Assembly: GCF_004339745.1 (NCBI RefSeq) | Contig: NZ_SMGP01000005.1 | Location: forward strand, 124,001 to 188,000 | Direction: 5' to 3' | DNA from: Paraburkholderia sp. BL9I2N2 | Lineage (GTDB): Bacteria > Pseudomonadota > Gammaproteobacteria > Burkholderiales > Burkholderiaceae | DNA length: 64,000 bases | Shown here: positions 24,729-34,177 of the stretch, piece after piece | Position numbering within the stretch: the stretch's first letter is position 1 | Layout of the letters: every line of letters begins with the position of its first letter | Notes under the pieces: model-generated | What the model was told of the DNA's origin: nothing | The model's input: the letters and a program-made list of their open reading frames with translations, nothing else | The model's database searches: none | Made by a program: the position numbers and the translations under genes

Positions 24729-25637
24729 TCAGGCGTAGGCCCCCAGTCGCTGTGCAAAGCGCCGCGCGCATTCGAGTCCGAATGCCGTTGGAGCGATGCC
24801 GCGATCGTGGTGCACGTCAAAGCCCATTCTCCATGCAGCGATCCGTTTACCGTAGCAGGTCAGCGAGTCTAGCGACTGCATCACGAACACAATGGACGGC
24901 AGTACTTCTGCATACAGCGCCTCAGCACGCGCCTCGTCTCCAGCAACAAAGGCTCGCTGAATAGCGACCTGCCTGTCGAAGGTATCCGGTGCAACGATCA
25001 GGCCGGCGCAACCTGCGCGCAGATTGTCGATGATCTCCTGACCGCCGCGTCCGTTGAATACGGGCAGAGGTGTTCCGAGCGCGCGTAACTGGTCGATGGT
25101 CTGACGGACCACAATCGCGGGTCCTTCGCCTTTGAGCCATCGAAAATTGTCGCGTTGACGCGCGAGTTCAACGATCGACTCAGCGGACAGTCCAACGCCG
25201 AGATACTCGGGCGCGTTTTGTATGCCAACCGGAGCATGCACGCGCTCCATCACGTCAGCGAAAAAATCGAAATAGAACGATTCGGGCTGATTACGCGCGG
25301 AAGGCGGCTGCAGGATCAGCCATGACGCACCACGCGTCACGGCGTAATCGGCAAGCTCGGCCTGGGCGTCAACGGTGTCGCCCGTGATCGTGACGGCGAG
25401 CGGCACGCGCGCGCCGATGTCAGTGCTGGCCCAGTCGATTACATGATGCTTCTCTTCGAGCGACATGCGATGCACTTCGGTCGCGAGCCCGAGGATCACA
25501 ATGCCCGGCGCGCCGGCGTGAATCGTGGCATCGACCTGCGCGCGCATTGCGTTTCGATCCAGCTGATTGTGCGGGTCGAAATACGCGTACAGAACGGGCC
25601 AGATTCCACCGGGAGGAAGTGCATCGTTCGCCGTCAT
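24729..25637 (-). CDS. DapA/NanA-family lyase or dehydratase (putative 2-keto-3-deoxy-sugar-acid enzyme)
   Basis: 302 aa TIM-barrel protein of the dihydrodipicolinate-synthase family: PGGIWPVLYAYFDPHNQLDR, IVILGLATEVHRMSLEEK (the usual GTTGE replaced by GLATE), QPPSARNQ, QNAPEYLGVGLS, the Schiff-base Lys in FRWLKGEGP, and VFNGRGGQEIIDNLRAGCAGLIVAP. AAGGAA precedes the start. It begins 25 bp after a sugar-acid dehydratase gene on the same strand, so the two form an operon. By analogy with L-arabonate routes, it would convert L-2-keto-3-deoxyarabonate, either by dehydration to 2-ketoglutarate semialdehyde or by aldol cleavage. The exact reaction is not decided by sequence. Confidence 0.85.
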   Translation of the reverse strand: MTANDALPPGGIWPVLYAYFDPHNQLDRNAMRAQVDATIHAGAPGIVILGLATEVHRMSLEEKHHVIDWASTDIGARVPLAVTITGDTVDAQAELADYAVTRGASWLILQPPSARNQPESFYFDFFADVMERVHAPVGIQNAPEYLGVGLSAESIVELARQRDNFRWLKGEGPAIVVRQTIDQLRALGTPLPVFNGRGGQEIIDNLRAGCAGLIVAPDTFDRQVAIQRAFVAGDEARAEALYAEVLPSIVFVMQSLDSLTCYGKRIAAWRMGFDVHHDRGIAPTAFGLECARRFAQRLGAYA

Positions 25638-25662
25638 TGGACTGTTTCCTTGTCAATGGGCA

Positions 25663-27375
25663 TTAGTGTGAGTCGCGCGGCACAGGTGCGCCGCTCGATC
25701 CAACCAGGAAGTCCAGATCCGCGCCCTGATCCGCTTGCAGCACATGTTCGACGTAGAGCTTGTAGTAGCCGCGTTTGGGCGCCTCGGGCGCCTGCCATGC
25801 GGCGCGCCGGCGCGCAAGTTCCTCGTCGGTGACGTCAAGATGCAGGCGGCGTGCTTCGACATCGAGTTCGATCATGTCGCCGGTCTGCACGAACGCGAGC
25901 GGCCCGCCCGCAGCCGCTTCCGGTGACACATGCAACACGACCGCGCCGTACGCCGTCCCGCTCATGCGGCCGTCCGAGATGCGGACCATGTCGGTGATGC
26001 CTTTTTCAAGCACCTTCTTTGGCAGCGGCATATTGCCGACTTCCGCAAAACCGGGATAACCCTTCGGCCCCGCGCCTTTTAGCACCATGATGCAGTGCTC
26101 GTCGATGTCGAGTGAATCGTCATCGACTTTGGCGTGTAGTTCTTCGACGTTCTCGAACACCACTGCGCGACCGCGATGCTTGAGCAGCGCCGCGGTGGCC
26201 GCCGACGGCTTGATCACTGCGCCATTCGGCGCCAGGTTGCCCTTGAGCACCGCGATGCCGGCCTTCGGCTTGAACGGCTCGGCGAACGTGGTGATGACTT
26301 TCTCGTCGTGATTCGGTGCGTTGCGCACGTTGTCCCAGATCGACTTGCCGTTAACGGTCAGCGCTTCTTTATGCAAGAGCCCCTGTTCGCCGAGTTGCTT
26401 CAACACCGCCGGCAAACCGCCCGCGTAGTAAAAGTCCTCCATCAGATATTCGCCCGACGGTTGCAGGTTCACCAGACACGGCACGTTCGAACCCAGTTCC
26501 CAATCTTCTAGCGATAACTCCACGCCAATCCGCTTGGCCAGCGCGATCAGATGAACGACCGCATTGGTCGACCCGCCGATCGCCGCATTCGTGCGGATCG
26601 CATTTTCAAAGGCCTGGCGCGTCAGGATCTTGTCCATCGTCAGATCCTCGCGAACCATATCGACGATGCGCCGGCCCGCGAGATGCGCGAGCACCTGACG
26701 GCGCGCATCGACCGCGGGAATCGCCGCGTTGTGCGGCAAGCCCATGCCGAGCGACTCGACCATCGAGGCCATCGTCGACGCCGTGCCCATCGTCATGCAG
26801 TGACCGCGCGAGCGGTTCATGCACGACTCGGCTTCGGTGAACTCTTCCTGCGTCATCGTGCCGGCGCGCACTTCCTCGGACATCTGCCAGACACCTGTTC
26901 CCGAGCCGATGTTCTTGCCGCGAAACCGGCCATTGAGCATCGGTCCGCCGGAAACGGCCAGCGCCGGCAGATTGCACGACGCTGCGCCCATCAGCAACGC
27001 GGGCGTGGTCTTGTCGCAACCCACAAGCAGAATCACGCCGTCCATCGGATTGCCGCGAATCGACTCTTCGACATCCATCGAGGCCAGGTTGCGAAACAGC
27101 ATCGCGGTAGGGCGCAGATTGGATTCGCCAAGTGACATCACCGGAAACTCGAGCGGCAAGCCTCCCGCTTCATGCACGCCTTTTTTCACGTATTCCGCCA
27201 GCTCGCGAAAATGCGCGTTACATGGCGTGAGTTCCGACCACGTATTGCAGATGCCGATAACCGGACGTCCGTCGAATTCATCGTGCGGAATACCCTGGTT
27301 TTTCATCCACGAGCGGTGGATAAATCCATCCTTGTCGTTCCTGCCGAACCAGCTTTGTGAACGAAGCTTGCGCAT
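25663..27375 (-). CDS. IlvD/Edd-family sugar-acid dehydratase, probably L-arabonate dehydratase
   Basis: 570 aa with AGGAGA before the ATG. IlvD/Edd family: Fe-S ligands in CNTWSELTPCNAHF, GCDKTTPALLMGAASC and SCMNRSRGHCMTMGTAST, plus GGSTNAVVHLIALAKRIG, GRMSGTAYGAVVLHVSPEAA. The N-terminus RSQSWFGRNDKDGFIHRSWMKNQG is the pattern of the pentonate dehydratase branch rather than of dihydroxyacid dehydratase. It removes water from a sugar acid to give the 2-keto-3-deoxy acid. It is paired with the DapA-family gene downstream. No transporter or regulator gene adjoins the pair. Confidence 0.87.
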   Translation of the reverse strand: MRKLRSQSWFGRNDKDGFIHRSWMKNQGIPHDEFDGRPVIGICNTWSELTPCNAHFRELAEYVKKGVHEAGGLPLEFPVMSLGESNLRPTAMLFRNLASMDVEESIRGNPMDGVILLVGCDKTTPALLMGAASCNLPALAVSGGPMLNGRFRGKNIGSGTGVWQMSEEVRAGTMTQEEFTEAESCMNRSRGHCMTMGTASTMASMVESLGMGLPHNAAIPAVDARRQVLAHLAGRRIVDMVREDLTMDKILTRQAFENAIRTNAAIGGSTNAVVHLIALAKRIGVELSLEDWELGSNVPCLVNLQPSGEYLMEDFYYAGGLPAVLKQLGEQGLLHKEALTVNGKSIWDNVRNAPNHDEKVITTFAEPFKPKAGIAVLKGNLAPNGAVIKPSAATAALLKHRGRAVVFENVEELHAKVDDDSLDIDEHCIMVLKGAGPKGYPGFAEVGNMPLPKKVLEKGITDMVRISDGRMSGTAYGAVVLHVSPEAAAGGPLAFVQTGDMIELDVEARRLHLDVTDEELARRRAAWQAPEAPKRGYYKLYVEHVLQADQGADLDFLVGSSGAPVPRDSH

Positions 27376-27710
27376 GTCCTGTCTCCTGGAAACCTTCGTG
27401 ATGAGGTGATGCCGTATCTATTAGAATCGTCCCGGCGCGAGTTGTACTCATAGTCTGAGCTTAATTGGCCATGGCTTAATGGTAATCAATGAAAGGGCAT
27501 TGCGCCTATCAGCATGCAGTGGTGCCTTCAAGATTCGCAACTCAGAGTCTCATCTCACGGATCGCCGAAATGCAGTCATACGTGATAGCAAAAGGCACGG
27601 TAGGCACCGCACCTTTCGACGTGTCGGCCAAAAAATGACGATAATGTTCCCAAGGAACGATTACAGGTCGTGCTCCGTCGTCGGAGACGCCGCCGAATCT
27701 AAAAGAAAAC
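27376..27710. other. 335-bp divergent intergenic region
   Basis: It separates the dehydratase operon (left, minus) from the secreted protein (right, plus). A direct repeat GCTTAAT at 27459-27465 and 27474-27480 flanks GGCCATGG and is the only candidate control site I see. No gene is supported. Confidence 0.4.
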
Positions 27711-28142
27711 ATGAGACGACTGCTCCTCGCTGCGTTGGCAGCCACTTCTTTCGTGACCTGCGTTCATGCGCAAAGCAACGCGTCCGGCCCGCTCGTCACG
27801 CCCTCGGGCAACCTGCAATTCGTGCGTGTCGACCACGATTTCGTCGGGATGCTCGACAAGGAAGTTTTCGATCGCTTCGGCGCAAACACGCTCAGTCATT
27901 TCGATGACGTCGGCAGCTCAGATGACACCGTCACGCGCATGCTCGTGCAAACTGAATCCGGCCCGGTGCTGTACGACTTTCGCCACCATCCGCCGCTTGT
28001 GCAACGCTCGGGTAAGCGCATGACGGTCAAGCGCGTGTTCTGGCAAGGCGATGAAGTCGTGATGCAAAGCTCGCAAGGCTGGTTCCGATTCCAACGCGGC
28101 GTGCTGACGAAGCTGCAGTCGTCGACAACGACGTACCATTGA
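27711..28142 (+). CDS. Small secreted hypothetical protein
   Basis: 143 aa. Signal peptide over ~20 residues (MRRLLLAALAATSFVTCVHAQ). The mature part is predicted mostly beta: LQFVRVDHDFVGMLDKEVFDRFG, TRMLVQTESGPVLYDFRHHPP, KRVFWQGDEVVMQSSQGWFRFQRG. The family is not recognised. It stands alone, with 263 bp of gene-free sequence after it. Confidence 0.65.
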   Translation: MRRLLLAALAATSFVTCVHAQSNASGPLVTPSGNLQFVRVDHDFVGMLDKEVFDRFGANTLSHFDDVGSSDDTVTRMLVQTESGPVLYDFRHHPPLVQRSGKRMTVKRVFWQGDEVVMQSSQGWFRFQRGVLTKLQSSTTTYH

Positions 28143-28405
28143 ATCCGCGCTCATCGGTGATGACATACATCGCTTCACGATGTCAGGCACGCCTTGATCT
28201 CGACACCGCGGAGTCTGGAAAAGCTCATGTCATTCCTCCGTCGTTGCAGGTTTTTCCACACTGCATCGACACAGCAAATGCACGGCAAACATCAAAATCA
28301 CGCACACCTGGCGTTTTGGATGCTGCTGTCGATGCAGGCCAGCGGCCCGCGCCACTCTGCGGTATAAATGCCGTCTCGCCCCATTCGCAAAGCCCCTAAA
28401 CCCCC

Positions 28406-29017
28406 ATGCCCCACTACTTCTACGACCCCGCCACCGGTCATGGCCTCCCGCACGATCCGTTCAAAGCCATCGTCGCCCCGCGTCTGATCGGCTGGATTTC
28501 CTCGCGCGACACCGAAGGCACATTGAACCTCGCGCCCTATAGTTTCTTCGGCGCGTTCGCGACCTTTCCGGCGATCATCGGCTTCTCCAGCGAAGGCCGC
28601 AAAGACAGCGTCGCCAACATCGAAGCCACCGGCGAATTCGTCTGGAACCTCGCCACCAAGCCACTCGCTGAGCAGATGAACCGCTCGTCAGCGCCAGTCG
28701 CGCCGCACGTCGACGAATTTGAACTCGCGGGCCTCACGCCCGCGCCGGGCCGCAACGTGGCCGTGCCGCACGTCGCCGAATCGCCGGCGGCGCTCGAATG
28801 CAAGCTGCTGCAAGTGGTGCGTCTGCATACGCTCGACGGCAAGCCGATGGACAACTACCTGTCGCTCGGGCAGGTGGTCGGCGTGCATATCAACGAGGCG
28901 TATCTGAAAGACGGCCTGTTCGACACCCACGCAGCGCAGCCGATCATGCGCGCCGGCTACCGCGCCGACTACGCGGAAATCGGCGACATGTTCCAGATGT
29001 TCCGCCCGACCGCATAA
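28406..29017 (+). CDS. Flavin reductase-like (FMN-binding split-barrel) protein
   Basis: 203 aa. DIM6/NTAB-type flavoprotein: HDPFKAIVAPRLIGWISSRD, LAPYSFFGAFATFPAIIGFSS, the KDSVANIEATGEFVWNL segment that contacts FMN, and SLGQVVGVHINEAYLKDG. Such proteins use NAD(P)H to reduce FMN for partner oxygenases, but no oxygenase gene is nearby. It is a single gene, followed by a GC-rich hairpin. Confidence 0.87.
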   Translation: MPHYFYDPATGHGLPHDPFKAIVAPRLIGWISSRDTEGTLNLAPYSFFGAFATFPAIIGFSSEGRKDSVANIEATGEFVWNLATKPLAEQMNRSSAPVAPHVDEFELAGLTPAPGRNVAVPHVAESPAALECKLLQVVRLHTLDGKPMDNYLSLGQVVGVHINEAYLKDGLFDTHAAQPIMRAGYRADYAEIGDMFQMFRPTA

Positions 29018-29036
29018 CGTCACCGCGCTTGAGAAC

Positions 29037-29065
29037 ACGTCGCGCCGCGCAAGGCGGCGCGACGT
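29037..29065. terminator. 12-bp perfect hairpin, probable terminator
   Basis: ACGTCGCGCCGC at 29037-29048 is inverted at 29054-29065 around GCAAG, 20 bp after the flavin reductase stop. It has no T-run, so the terminator assignment is tentative. Confidence 0.5.
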
Positions 29066-29192
29066 CCACGGCATTGCCTCGGAAGCGCGCAAAAACAAAA
29101 AAATAGAGTCCGCGCACTGGCCCGCTTGATGCTTGCAACCGACGCTCCACTGCGTCGTTGTCAATGCCGGCTCACTCGCGAGGAGCGCGATC

Positions 29193-29627
29193 ATGTCCAC
29201 CGAATTCGCCACGCAATTCAGTCATGTCCGTCCGCAAGACACGTCCTATGAGGATCAGGGCTTGCGCGACTTTTTTCTCTACCGCGATTTAGGCATCGCG
29301 CAGGCGACCGGCGGCAAGGTGCTCGCGCAACTCGTCAAGGCGAATCACGCACCAGAGCAAGGCACCGGCTGGCACCGTCATGAGGCCGATTTCCACATTG
29401 TGATCATGTTGAAGGGCTGGGCGCGCTTCATGTACGGCGACAAGGAGACGCTCGTTGCCGCCGGCGATTGCGTGCATCAGGCGCCGGGCATCGTCCACTA
29501 TCTGTTCGACTACTCGGAGGATATGGAGTACATCGAAATCGTCTCGCCGGCCGATTTCAAATCGATCGAAGTCGAAGGGCCGTGCGAGGTGCCCGCAGTG
29601 ACGCCTTGGAAGAGCGTCGCGGCGTAG
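29193..29627 (+). CDS. Cupin-domain protein
   Basis: 144 aa from ATG 29193 with GAGGAGC upstream. Single cupin: motif 1 GTGWHRHEADFHIVIMLKGW with the two His and Glu metal ligands, motif 2 APGIVHYLFDYSEDMEYIEI with the last His. It probably binds a metal ion; the enzyme or regulatory function is not evident. It is convergent with the PHA depolymerase gene and separated from it by a hairpin. Confidence 0.85.
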   Translation: MSTEFATQFSHVRPQDTSYEDQGLRDFFLYRDLGIAQATGGKVLAQLVKANHAPEQGTGWHRHEADFHIVIMLKGWARFMYGDKETLVAAGDCVHQAPGIVHYLFDYSEDMEYIEIVSPADFKSIEVEGPCEVPAVTPWKSVAA

Positions 29628-29650
29628 CGAAGCCAACAGCGGCCGCCTGT

Positions 29651-29686
29651 TTGCTTGTGTAGCGTGAGGACTACGCAATCAAGCAA
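29651..29686. terminator. Nested inverted repeat between convergent genes
   Basis: Outer arms TTGCTTG (29651-29657) and CAAGCAA (29680-29686) enclose an inner GTAG/CTAC pair. It lies 23 bp after the cupin stop and 19 bp beyond the PHA depolymerase stop and may end both transcripts. Confidence 0.5.
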
Positions 29687-29704
29687 GCCGCCGCCAACAA
29701 CAAC

Positions 29705-31168
29705 TCATTGCGTCGCTGGCGGCCGCCTGCGCGAAGCACGCGGCGCCTGCGGCTTGATAGCAGCCGTTGAACCCGCGCTCGACGTGGCGCTCGATCCATT
29801 CGACCCGACCGACGTCGCCGCATCCCCATCCACATCGACCACCGCCGTCGCCGCCGGCGCCGCGGGAGTGACTTCTGCAGCCGCCGCAGCAGGCACCGGC
29901 TGGATCGTGCGCGCGCGCGAACTCACCAGCACCGCACGCGGTTCGTTGTCGTAGATCACGGCGCGCACGCGCGGGTAAATGTGCCGCTCCCAGCGGTGTC
30001 CATTGAACACGCCGTAATGTCCCACGCCGGTCTGCACGTGATGGGTTTTCAAATAGGGCCGCAACTTGTCGCACATGTCCTGCGCGGCGAGTGTCTGCCC
30101 GACGGCACAGATATCGTCCTTCTCGCCTTCCACGGTGAGCAACGCCGTGCGGCGAATCTTCGACGGTTCGACGAGACGCCCTCGCACTTCGAGCGCATGC
30201 AACGGCAGTGCATGCCGCTGAAACACCGTATCGACGGTTTCCAGATAGAAATCGGCCGTCAGGTCCATCGTCGCGAAGTATTCTTCATAGAAAGTGTGAA
30301 TCGTGTCGGCCTTCGCCGGATCGCCTTTGGCGCGCTCGTAATGCATCGTCTCGAACGAGTCGAGATGCCGGTTGAGATTCATCGCCATGAACGCGGTCAA
30401 TTGCACGAAACCTGGATACACGCGCCGATGCGCGCCCGCAAAACCGAACGGCACCGCGCTGATCAGATTCTGTTCGAACCACTCGATCGGTTTGCTTTTG
30501 GCGAGTTCGTTGACGCGCGTCGGATTGATGCGGGTATCGAGCGGACCGGCCATCAGCGTCATGCTGGCTGGTTGCGCGGGATGATCGTCGGCGGCCATGA
30601 GCGCGACCGCGGCCAGTGCGGCGACGGTCGGCTGGCACACGGCGAGCAGATGCGCGCCGGGTCCGATCGTTTCGGTGAAGTCGATCACATGCTGCACGAA
30701 TTCGTCGAAGCCGAAGCGGCCCTGGCTCAACGGCACGTCGCGCGGGTTGTGCCAGTCGGTGATGTAGACGTCGTGTTCGGCCAGCATGGTGCGCACGGTG
30801 CCGCGCAGCAGGGTGGCGAAGTGGCCGGACATCGGCGCGATCACCAGCACACGGGGCTGCGGCGCCGACGGCTGGGTCTCCTTACGGAAATGCAACAGCG
30901 AACAGAACGGCGTGTGCGCGGCGACTTCCTCGACGACCGGCACGGATTTGCCTTCGCATATCACGCTGTCGATCTCGAACGGCGGCCGCACGGGCGTGAG
31001 TCCGGCCAGCGTCAACAGCTCGCAGGCCGCGCGGATCGAGCGTCCGTGCGATGTCTCGCCGAACGCAGGCCATGCGTCGAGCGAATGATTCACCAGCGAA
31101 GCGCCGTGCCGCATCGGCAGCATGATGTCGGCGAAAGCCTGGTATGTAGGATATGCGAACAGGTTCAT
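29705..31168 (-). CDS. phaZ: Intracellular polyhydroxyalkanoate depolymerase
   Basis: 487 aa from ATG 31168 (MNLFAYPTYQAFADIM), preceded by AAGG. It matches the PHB-granule depolymerases of the Ralstonia PhaZ1 type: alpha/beta-hydrolase fold with VLVIAPMSGHFATLLRGTV, DWHNPRDVPLSQGRFGFDEFVQHV, and the nucleophile in AVCQPTVAALAAV, where Cys replaces Ser as in PhaZ1. Later acid and base residues lie in ALLTVEGEKDDICA and GVGHYGVFNGHRW. The last ~60 residues are Ala/Pro/Thr-rich and probably disordered. It mobilises stored PHB in the cytoplasm; no signal peptide is present. Confidence 0.92.
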   Translation of the reverse strand: MNLFAYPTYQAFADIMLPMRHGASLVNHSLDAWPAFGETSHGRSIRAACELLTLAGLTPVRPPFEIDSVICEGKSVPVVEEVAAHTPFCSLLHFRKETQPSAPQPRVLVIAPMSGHFATLLRGTVRTMLAEHDVYITDWHNPRDVPLSQGRFGFDEFVQHVIDFTETIGPGAHLLAVCQPTVAALAAVALMAADDHPAQPASMTLMAGPLDTRINPTRVNELAKSKPIEWFEQNLISAVPFGFAGAHRRVYPGFVQLTAFMAMNLNRHLDSFETMHYERAKGDPAKADTIHTFYEEYFATMDLTADFYLETVDTVFQRHALPLHALEVRGRLVEPSKIRRTALLTVEGEKDDICAVGQTLAAQDMCDKLRPYLKTHHVQTGVGHYGVFNGHRWERHIYPRVRAVIYDNEPRAVLVSSRARTIQPVPAAAAAEVTPAAPAATAVVDVDGDAATSVGSNGSSATSSAGSTAAIKPQAPRASRRRPPATQ

Positions 31169-31387
31169 AACCTTCGCACGAATGCTGAAAAGGAAGGAAC
31201 CCAAATAAAGGCAAGTCATGTGCCATGCATGCACACGCACGGGTGCAGACGTGCCCCCGCGTTGGCATAGCATTTGCGCGAGTCGGGGCAACGGGCCGAA
31301 TTTGCCGCGCTTTGGTGCGCGCACGCACGGCAACGTGCACGCATGGCGTCAGGCGTCGACCGAACGCCTCATCTGGAGGAGAATCGT

Positions 31388-32041
31388 ATGGCGAATACCA
31401 CGCTCACCATCAGCAGCAAGAATTATTCGTCATGGTCGTTGCGCGGCTGGCTGCTGGCCAAGTTCAGCGGCTTGCCTTTCGAAGAGATCGTGATGCCGAT
31501 CGACGATCCCGCGGCACGCGCTGAACTCCTGCTGCTGTCGCCGTCCATCCTGGTGCCGTGCCTCGTTCATGACGGCATCAAGGTCTGGGACACGCTGGCG
31601 ATTGCGGAATATCTGAACGAACTGAAGCCGGACGCGAAGCTGTTGCCCGACGATATTCGCGCCCGCGCGCATTGCCGCTCGATCTGCGGCGAGATGCACT
31701 CGGGTTTCGGTTCGCTGCGCTCGGCTCTGCCGATGAACCTCAAAGCGCACTTCCCGGGCTTCAAGGTGTGGGCGCGGGCGCAGTCGGATATCGACCGCAT
31801 CGTGACGATCTGGAGCGAATGTCTGAAGCAGTACGGCGGGCCGTTTCTGTTCGGCGAGCGCACCGCGGCGGACGCGATGTACGCGCCCGTGGTGACGCGT
31901 TTCGTGACCTACGACGTCAAACTCGATCCGGAGATCGTCGAGTACGGACAGCGGATCATGGCGCTGCCCGAGATGCAGGAGTGGATCGCCGACGCACAAC
32001 AGGAAGTGGAAGAGATCGACGAGCTGGACGTCGAGTTCTGA
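31388..32041 (+). CDS. Glutathione S-transferase family protein
   Basis: 217 aa from ATG 31388 with GGAGGAG nine bases upstream. The N-terminal thioredoxin-like domain starts TLTISSKNYSSWSLRGWLL, with Ser near the usual catalytic position and ILVPCLVHDGIKVWDTLAIAEYL (cis-Pro and the glutathione-contacting region). An all-alpha C-terminal domain follows (FLFGERTAADAMYAPVVTRF with its N-capping motif). The substrate is unknown. It is divergent from phaZ and convergent with the chemoreceptor at 32132. Confidence 0.9.
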   Translation: MANTTLTISSKNYSSWSLRGWLLAKFSGLPFEEIVMPIDDPAARAELLLLSPSILVPCLVHDGIKVWDTLAIAEYLNELKPDAKLLPDDIRARAHCRSICGEMHSGFGSLRSALPMNLKAHFPGFKVWARAQSDIDRIVTIWSECLKQYGGPFLFGERTAADAMYAPVVTRFVTYDVKLDPEIVEYGQRIMALPEMQEWIADAQQEVEEIDELDVEF

Positions 32042-32131
32042 AGAAGCCGGGCGGCGCCGCTGCCGCAACAGCGGGCGGCGTTCGGCGCGATAGGCCGTAC
32101 TGCAGCGCGCCGCGCCGGCCCCGACTGCGCC

Positions 32132-34105
32132 TCAATCGCGTCCGCTTTCCAGTTTGAACACGCTGACCACTTGTGCGAGACGCGCGGCCTGATCGCGCAA
32201 CTCGGCCGCCGCGAGTTCGGCCTCGCCGACAATCGTCGCGTTCTGCTGCGTGGCTTCGCCGATCTGCGTGACAGCGAGATTCACCTGCTCGATGCCGCCC
32301 GATTGCTCGCGCGACGCGACGCTGATCTCGCCCATGATCGCGCGCACCTGGCCGACCTGTTGAACGATGCCCTGCATCGTCGAGCTGGCTTCTTCGGCGA
32401 TCTGGAAACCGCTTTGCACGGTCGCCGTGGACGTCGCGATCAGACTCTCGATCTCCTTCACCGAAGCCGCGCTGCGCTGCGCCAGCGCGCGCACTTCCGA
32501 AGCCACGACCGCGAAGCCCTTGCCGTGCTCGCCGGCGCGTGCCGCTTCCACCGCTGCGTTCAGCGCGAGGATATTGGTCTGGAATGCGATGCCTTCGATC
32601 ACGCTCGTGATCTCGGCGATCTTCTGCGACGAGCGGCTGATCTCGCCCATCGTCGACACCACGCGTTCGACGGCGCGGCCGCCTTCGAGCGCGGCGTCGG
32701 CGGCGCGCGTGACGAGCGTGTTGGCTTGCGCGGCGTGGTCGGCGTTCTGCTGCACGGTCGAGGTGATCTGTTCCATGCTGGCCGCCGTTTCCTCGAGGCT
32801 GCTCGCCTGCGTGGCGATCCGCGCGGCGATATTGCCGCTGCCGGTGGCGATCTTTTCGGTGCCGTGCGACATATCCGTCGATGCATTGCGCACTTGCGAA
32901 ACGATGCGCGCGAGACCTTCGCCGATGCCGTCGATCGACTGCATCAGGCGGCCGATTTCATCGGCGCGCGCGTTCGCGCCCTTCGCCACGCGCACGCTCA
33001 GATCGCCCGAGGCGAAACGTTCGGATGCCTTGGCGGCTTCTTCGAGCGGGCGGCTTACGAGGCGTCGCACCGCAAAGAGAAACACGGCTGCGAACACGCC
33101 GACGAGCACCAGGCCGAGCAGCAGGAATTCATTGCGCGTGGTGATGACGTCGGCCATCACTTCGTCGCGCGGCGCGACGCCGCCCACGAGCCACTGCCAT
33201 TCCGGCACGGTAACGAACGACACGAACTTGTCGCGCGAGCCGCGCTCGCCGAGCGTTGCATCGGCGGAGCTGTATTCGAGCTGGCCTTCCTTCATGTCGA
33301 GCATCTGCTGATACGGCGCGTTCGCGTTGTCGGCATTCTGGCCGGCGGCGGCCGGATGCACGATCAGCTTGCCGCGATCCGCGCCGCTCGACGCGTTGAC
33401 GACGAAGTAGTAACCGCTGTCGCCGATCTTCAGGCTGCGAATGCCGTCCTGGACCGACTGAATTTCCTTGTCCACGTTCACGCCGACGAACAGCGCGCCG
33501 ATCACGCGGCCGCTTGCGTCCGTGATCGGCCGGTATTGCGTGATCAAACGTTTGCCGAAGAGCGCGGCGAGTCCGGTGTAAGGCTTGTTCGCGAGCAGCA
33601 GCGCGTAGGCCGGCGCCTTGCGGTCGAGCAGCGTGCCGATGGCGCGCGAGCCGTCCTGTTTCTTAAGCGAAGTCGTGACGCGCACGAAATCATCGCCGCT
33701 GCGCGCGAAGATGGTGGCCACCGCGCCGCTGCGTTCGAGAAACAGATCGGGGATGGAAAAGTCCATGTTCAGGACTTTGTCGCCCGCCTTGATGGTCGGC
33801 GTGGCGACGCCGCCGATGTCGACCTTCTGGGTCTCGTCGAGCGTGTAGCCGGTGGGCAGGAAGCTCGCGAACAGCGACATCGAGCGATCGACCTCGTTCG
33901 ACAGGGCTTTGTCGAACAGCTTGATCATCGCGGCGATCGAGCGGTCTTTATCGGCGATGCGTTCGAGCACCTGATCGCTGATCTGCTTGCCGGCGGTGCG
34001 GGTGAGCGCCCACGTGAACGCGGCGAAAATCAACGCCACCAGCACGCACGAAAGTACGGCGAGCCGCGCGCCGACGCTGGCGCGGCGCAAAGAGAGAAAT
34101 TCCAT
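32132..34105 (-). CDS. Methyl-accepting chemotaxis protein with Cache sensor
   Basis: 657 aa. TM1 at ~13-33, a large periplasmic Cache-type sensor (~40-300; RSIAAMIKLFDKALSNEVDRS, LFVGVNVDKEIQSVQDGIRSL, SGYYFVVNASSGADRGKLIVHP), TM2 at ~325-347 (LLGLVLVGVFAAVFLFAV), HAMP (RRLVSRPLEEAAKASERF), and a signalling hairpin with NILALNAAVEAARAGEHGKG near residue 510. There is no C-terminal CheR-binding pentapeptide. Cache receptors bind small acids, amino acids or similar nutrients; the ligand here is unknown. A sigma-28-like promoter lies ~75 bp upstream. Confidence 0.93.
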   Translation of the reverse strand: MEFLSLRRASVGARLAVLSCVLVALIFAAFTWALTRTAGKQISDQVLERIADKDRSIAAMIKLFDKALSNEVDRSMSLFASFLPTGYTLDETQKVDIGGVATPTIKAGDKVLNMDFSIPDLFLERSGAVATIFARSGDDFVRVTTSLKKQDGSRAIGTLLDRKAPAYALLLANKPYTGLAALFGKRLITQYRPITDASGRVIGALFVGVNVDKEIQSVQDGIRSLKIGDSGYYFVVNASSGADRGKLIVHPAAAGQNADNANAPYQQMLDMKEGQLEYSSADATLGERGSRDKFVSFVTVPEWQWLVGGVAPRDEVMADVITTRNEFLLLGLVLVGVFAAVFLFAVRRLVSRPLEEAAKASERFASGDLSVRVAKGANARADEIGRLMQSIDGIGEGLARIVSQVRNASTDMSHGTEKIATGSGNIAARIATQASSLEETAASMEQITSTVQQNADHAAQANTLVTRAADAALEGGRAVERVVSTMGEISRSSQKIAEITSVIEGIAFQTNILALNAAVEAARAGEHGKGFAVVASEVRALAQRSAASVKEIESLIATSTATVQSGFQIAEEASSTMQGIVQQVGQVRAIMGEISVASREQSGGIEQVNLAVTQIGEATQQNATIVGEAELAAAELRDQAARLAQVVSVFKLESGRD

Positions 34106-34177
34106 GGACGTTTGCAGAGTAGAGGAGGACAGGCGAGGCGCGAGCCATGCGTAGGCATGCCCGGCATCGATGCCTTG

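Noticed and set aside
27542..27745. Minus-strand frame of 67 codons upstream of the secreted protein
   Set aside because: No ribosome binding site or recognisable sequence; it overlaps the start of a gene with a clear signal peptide.
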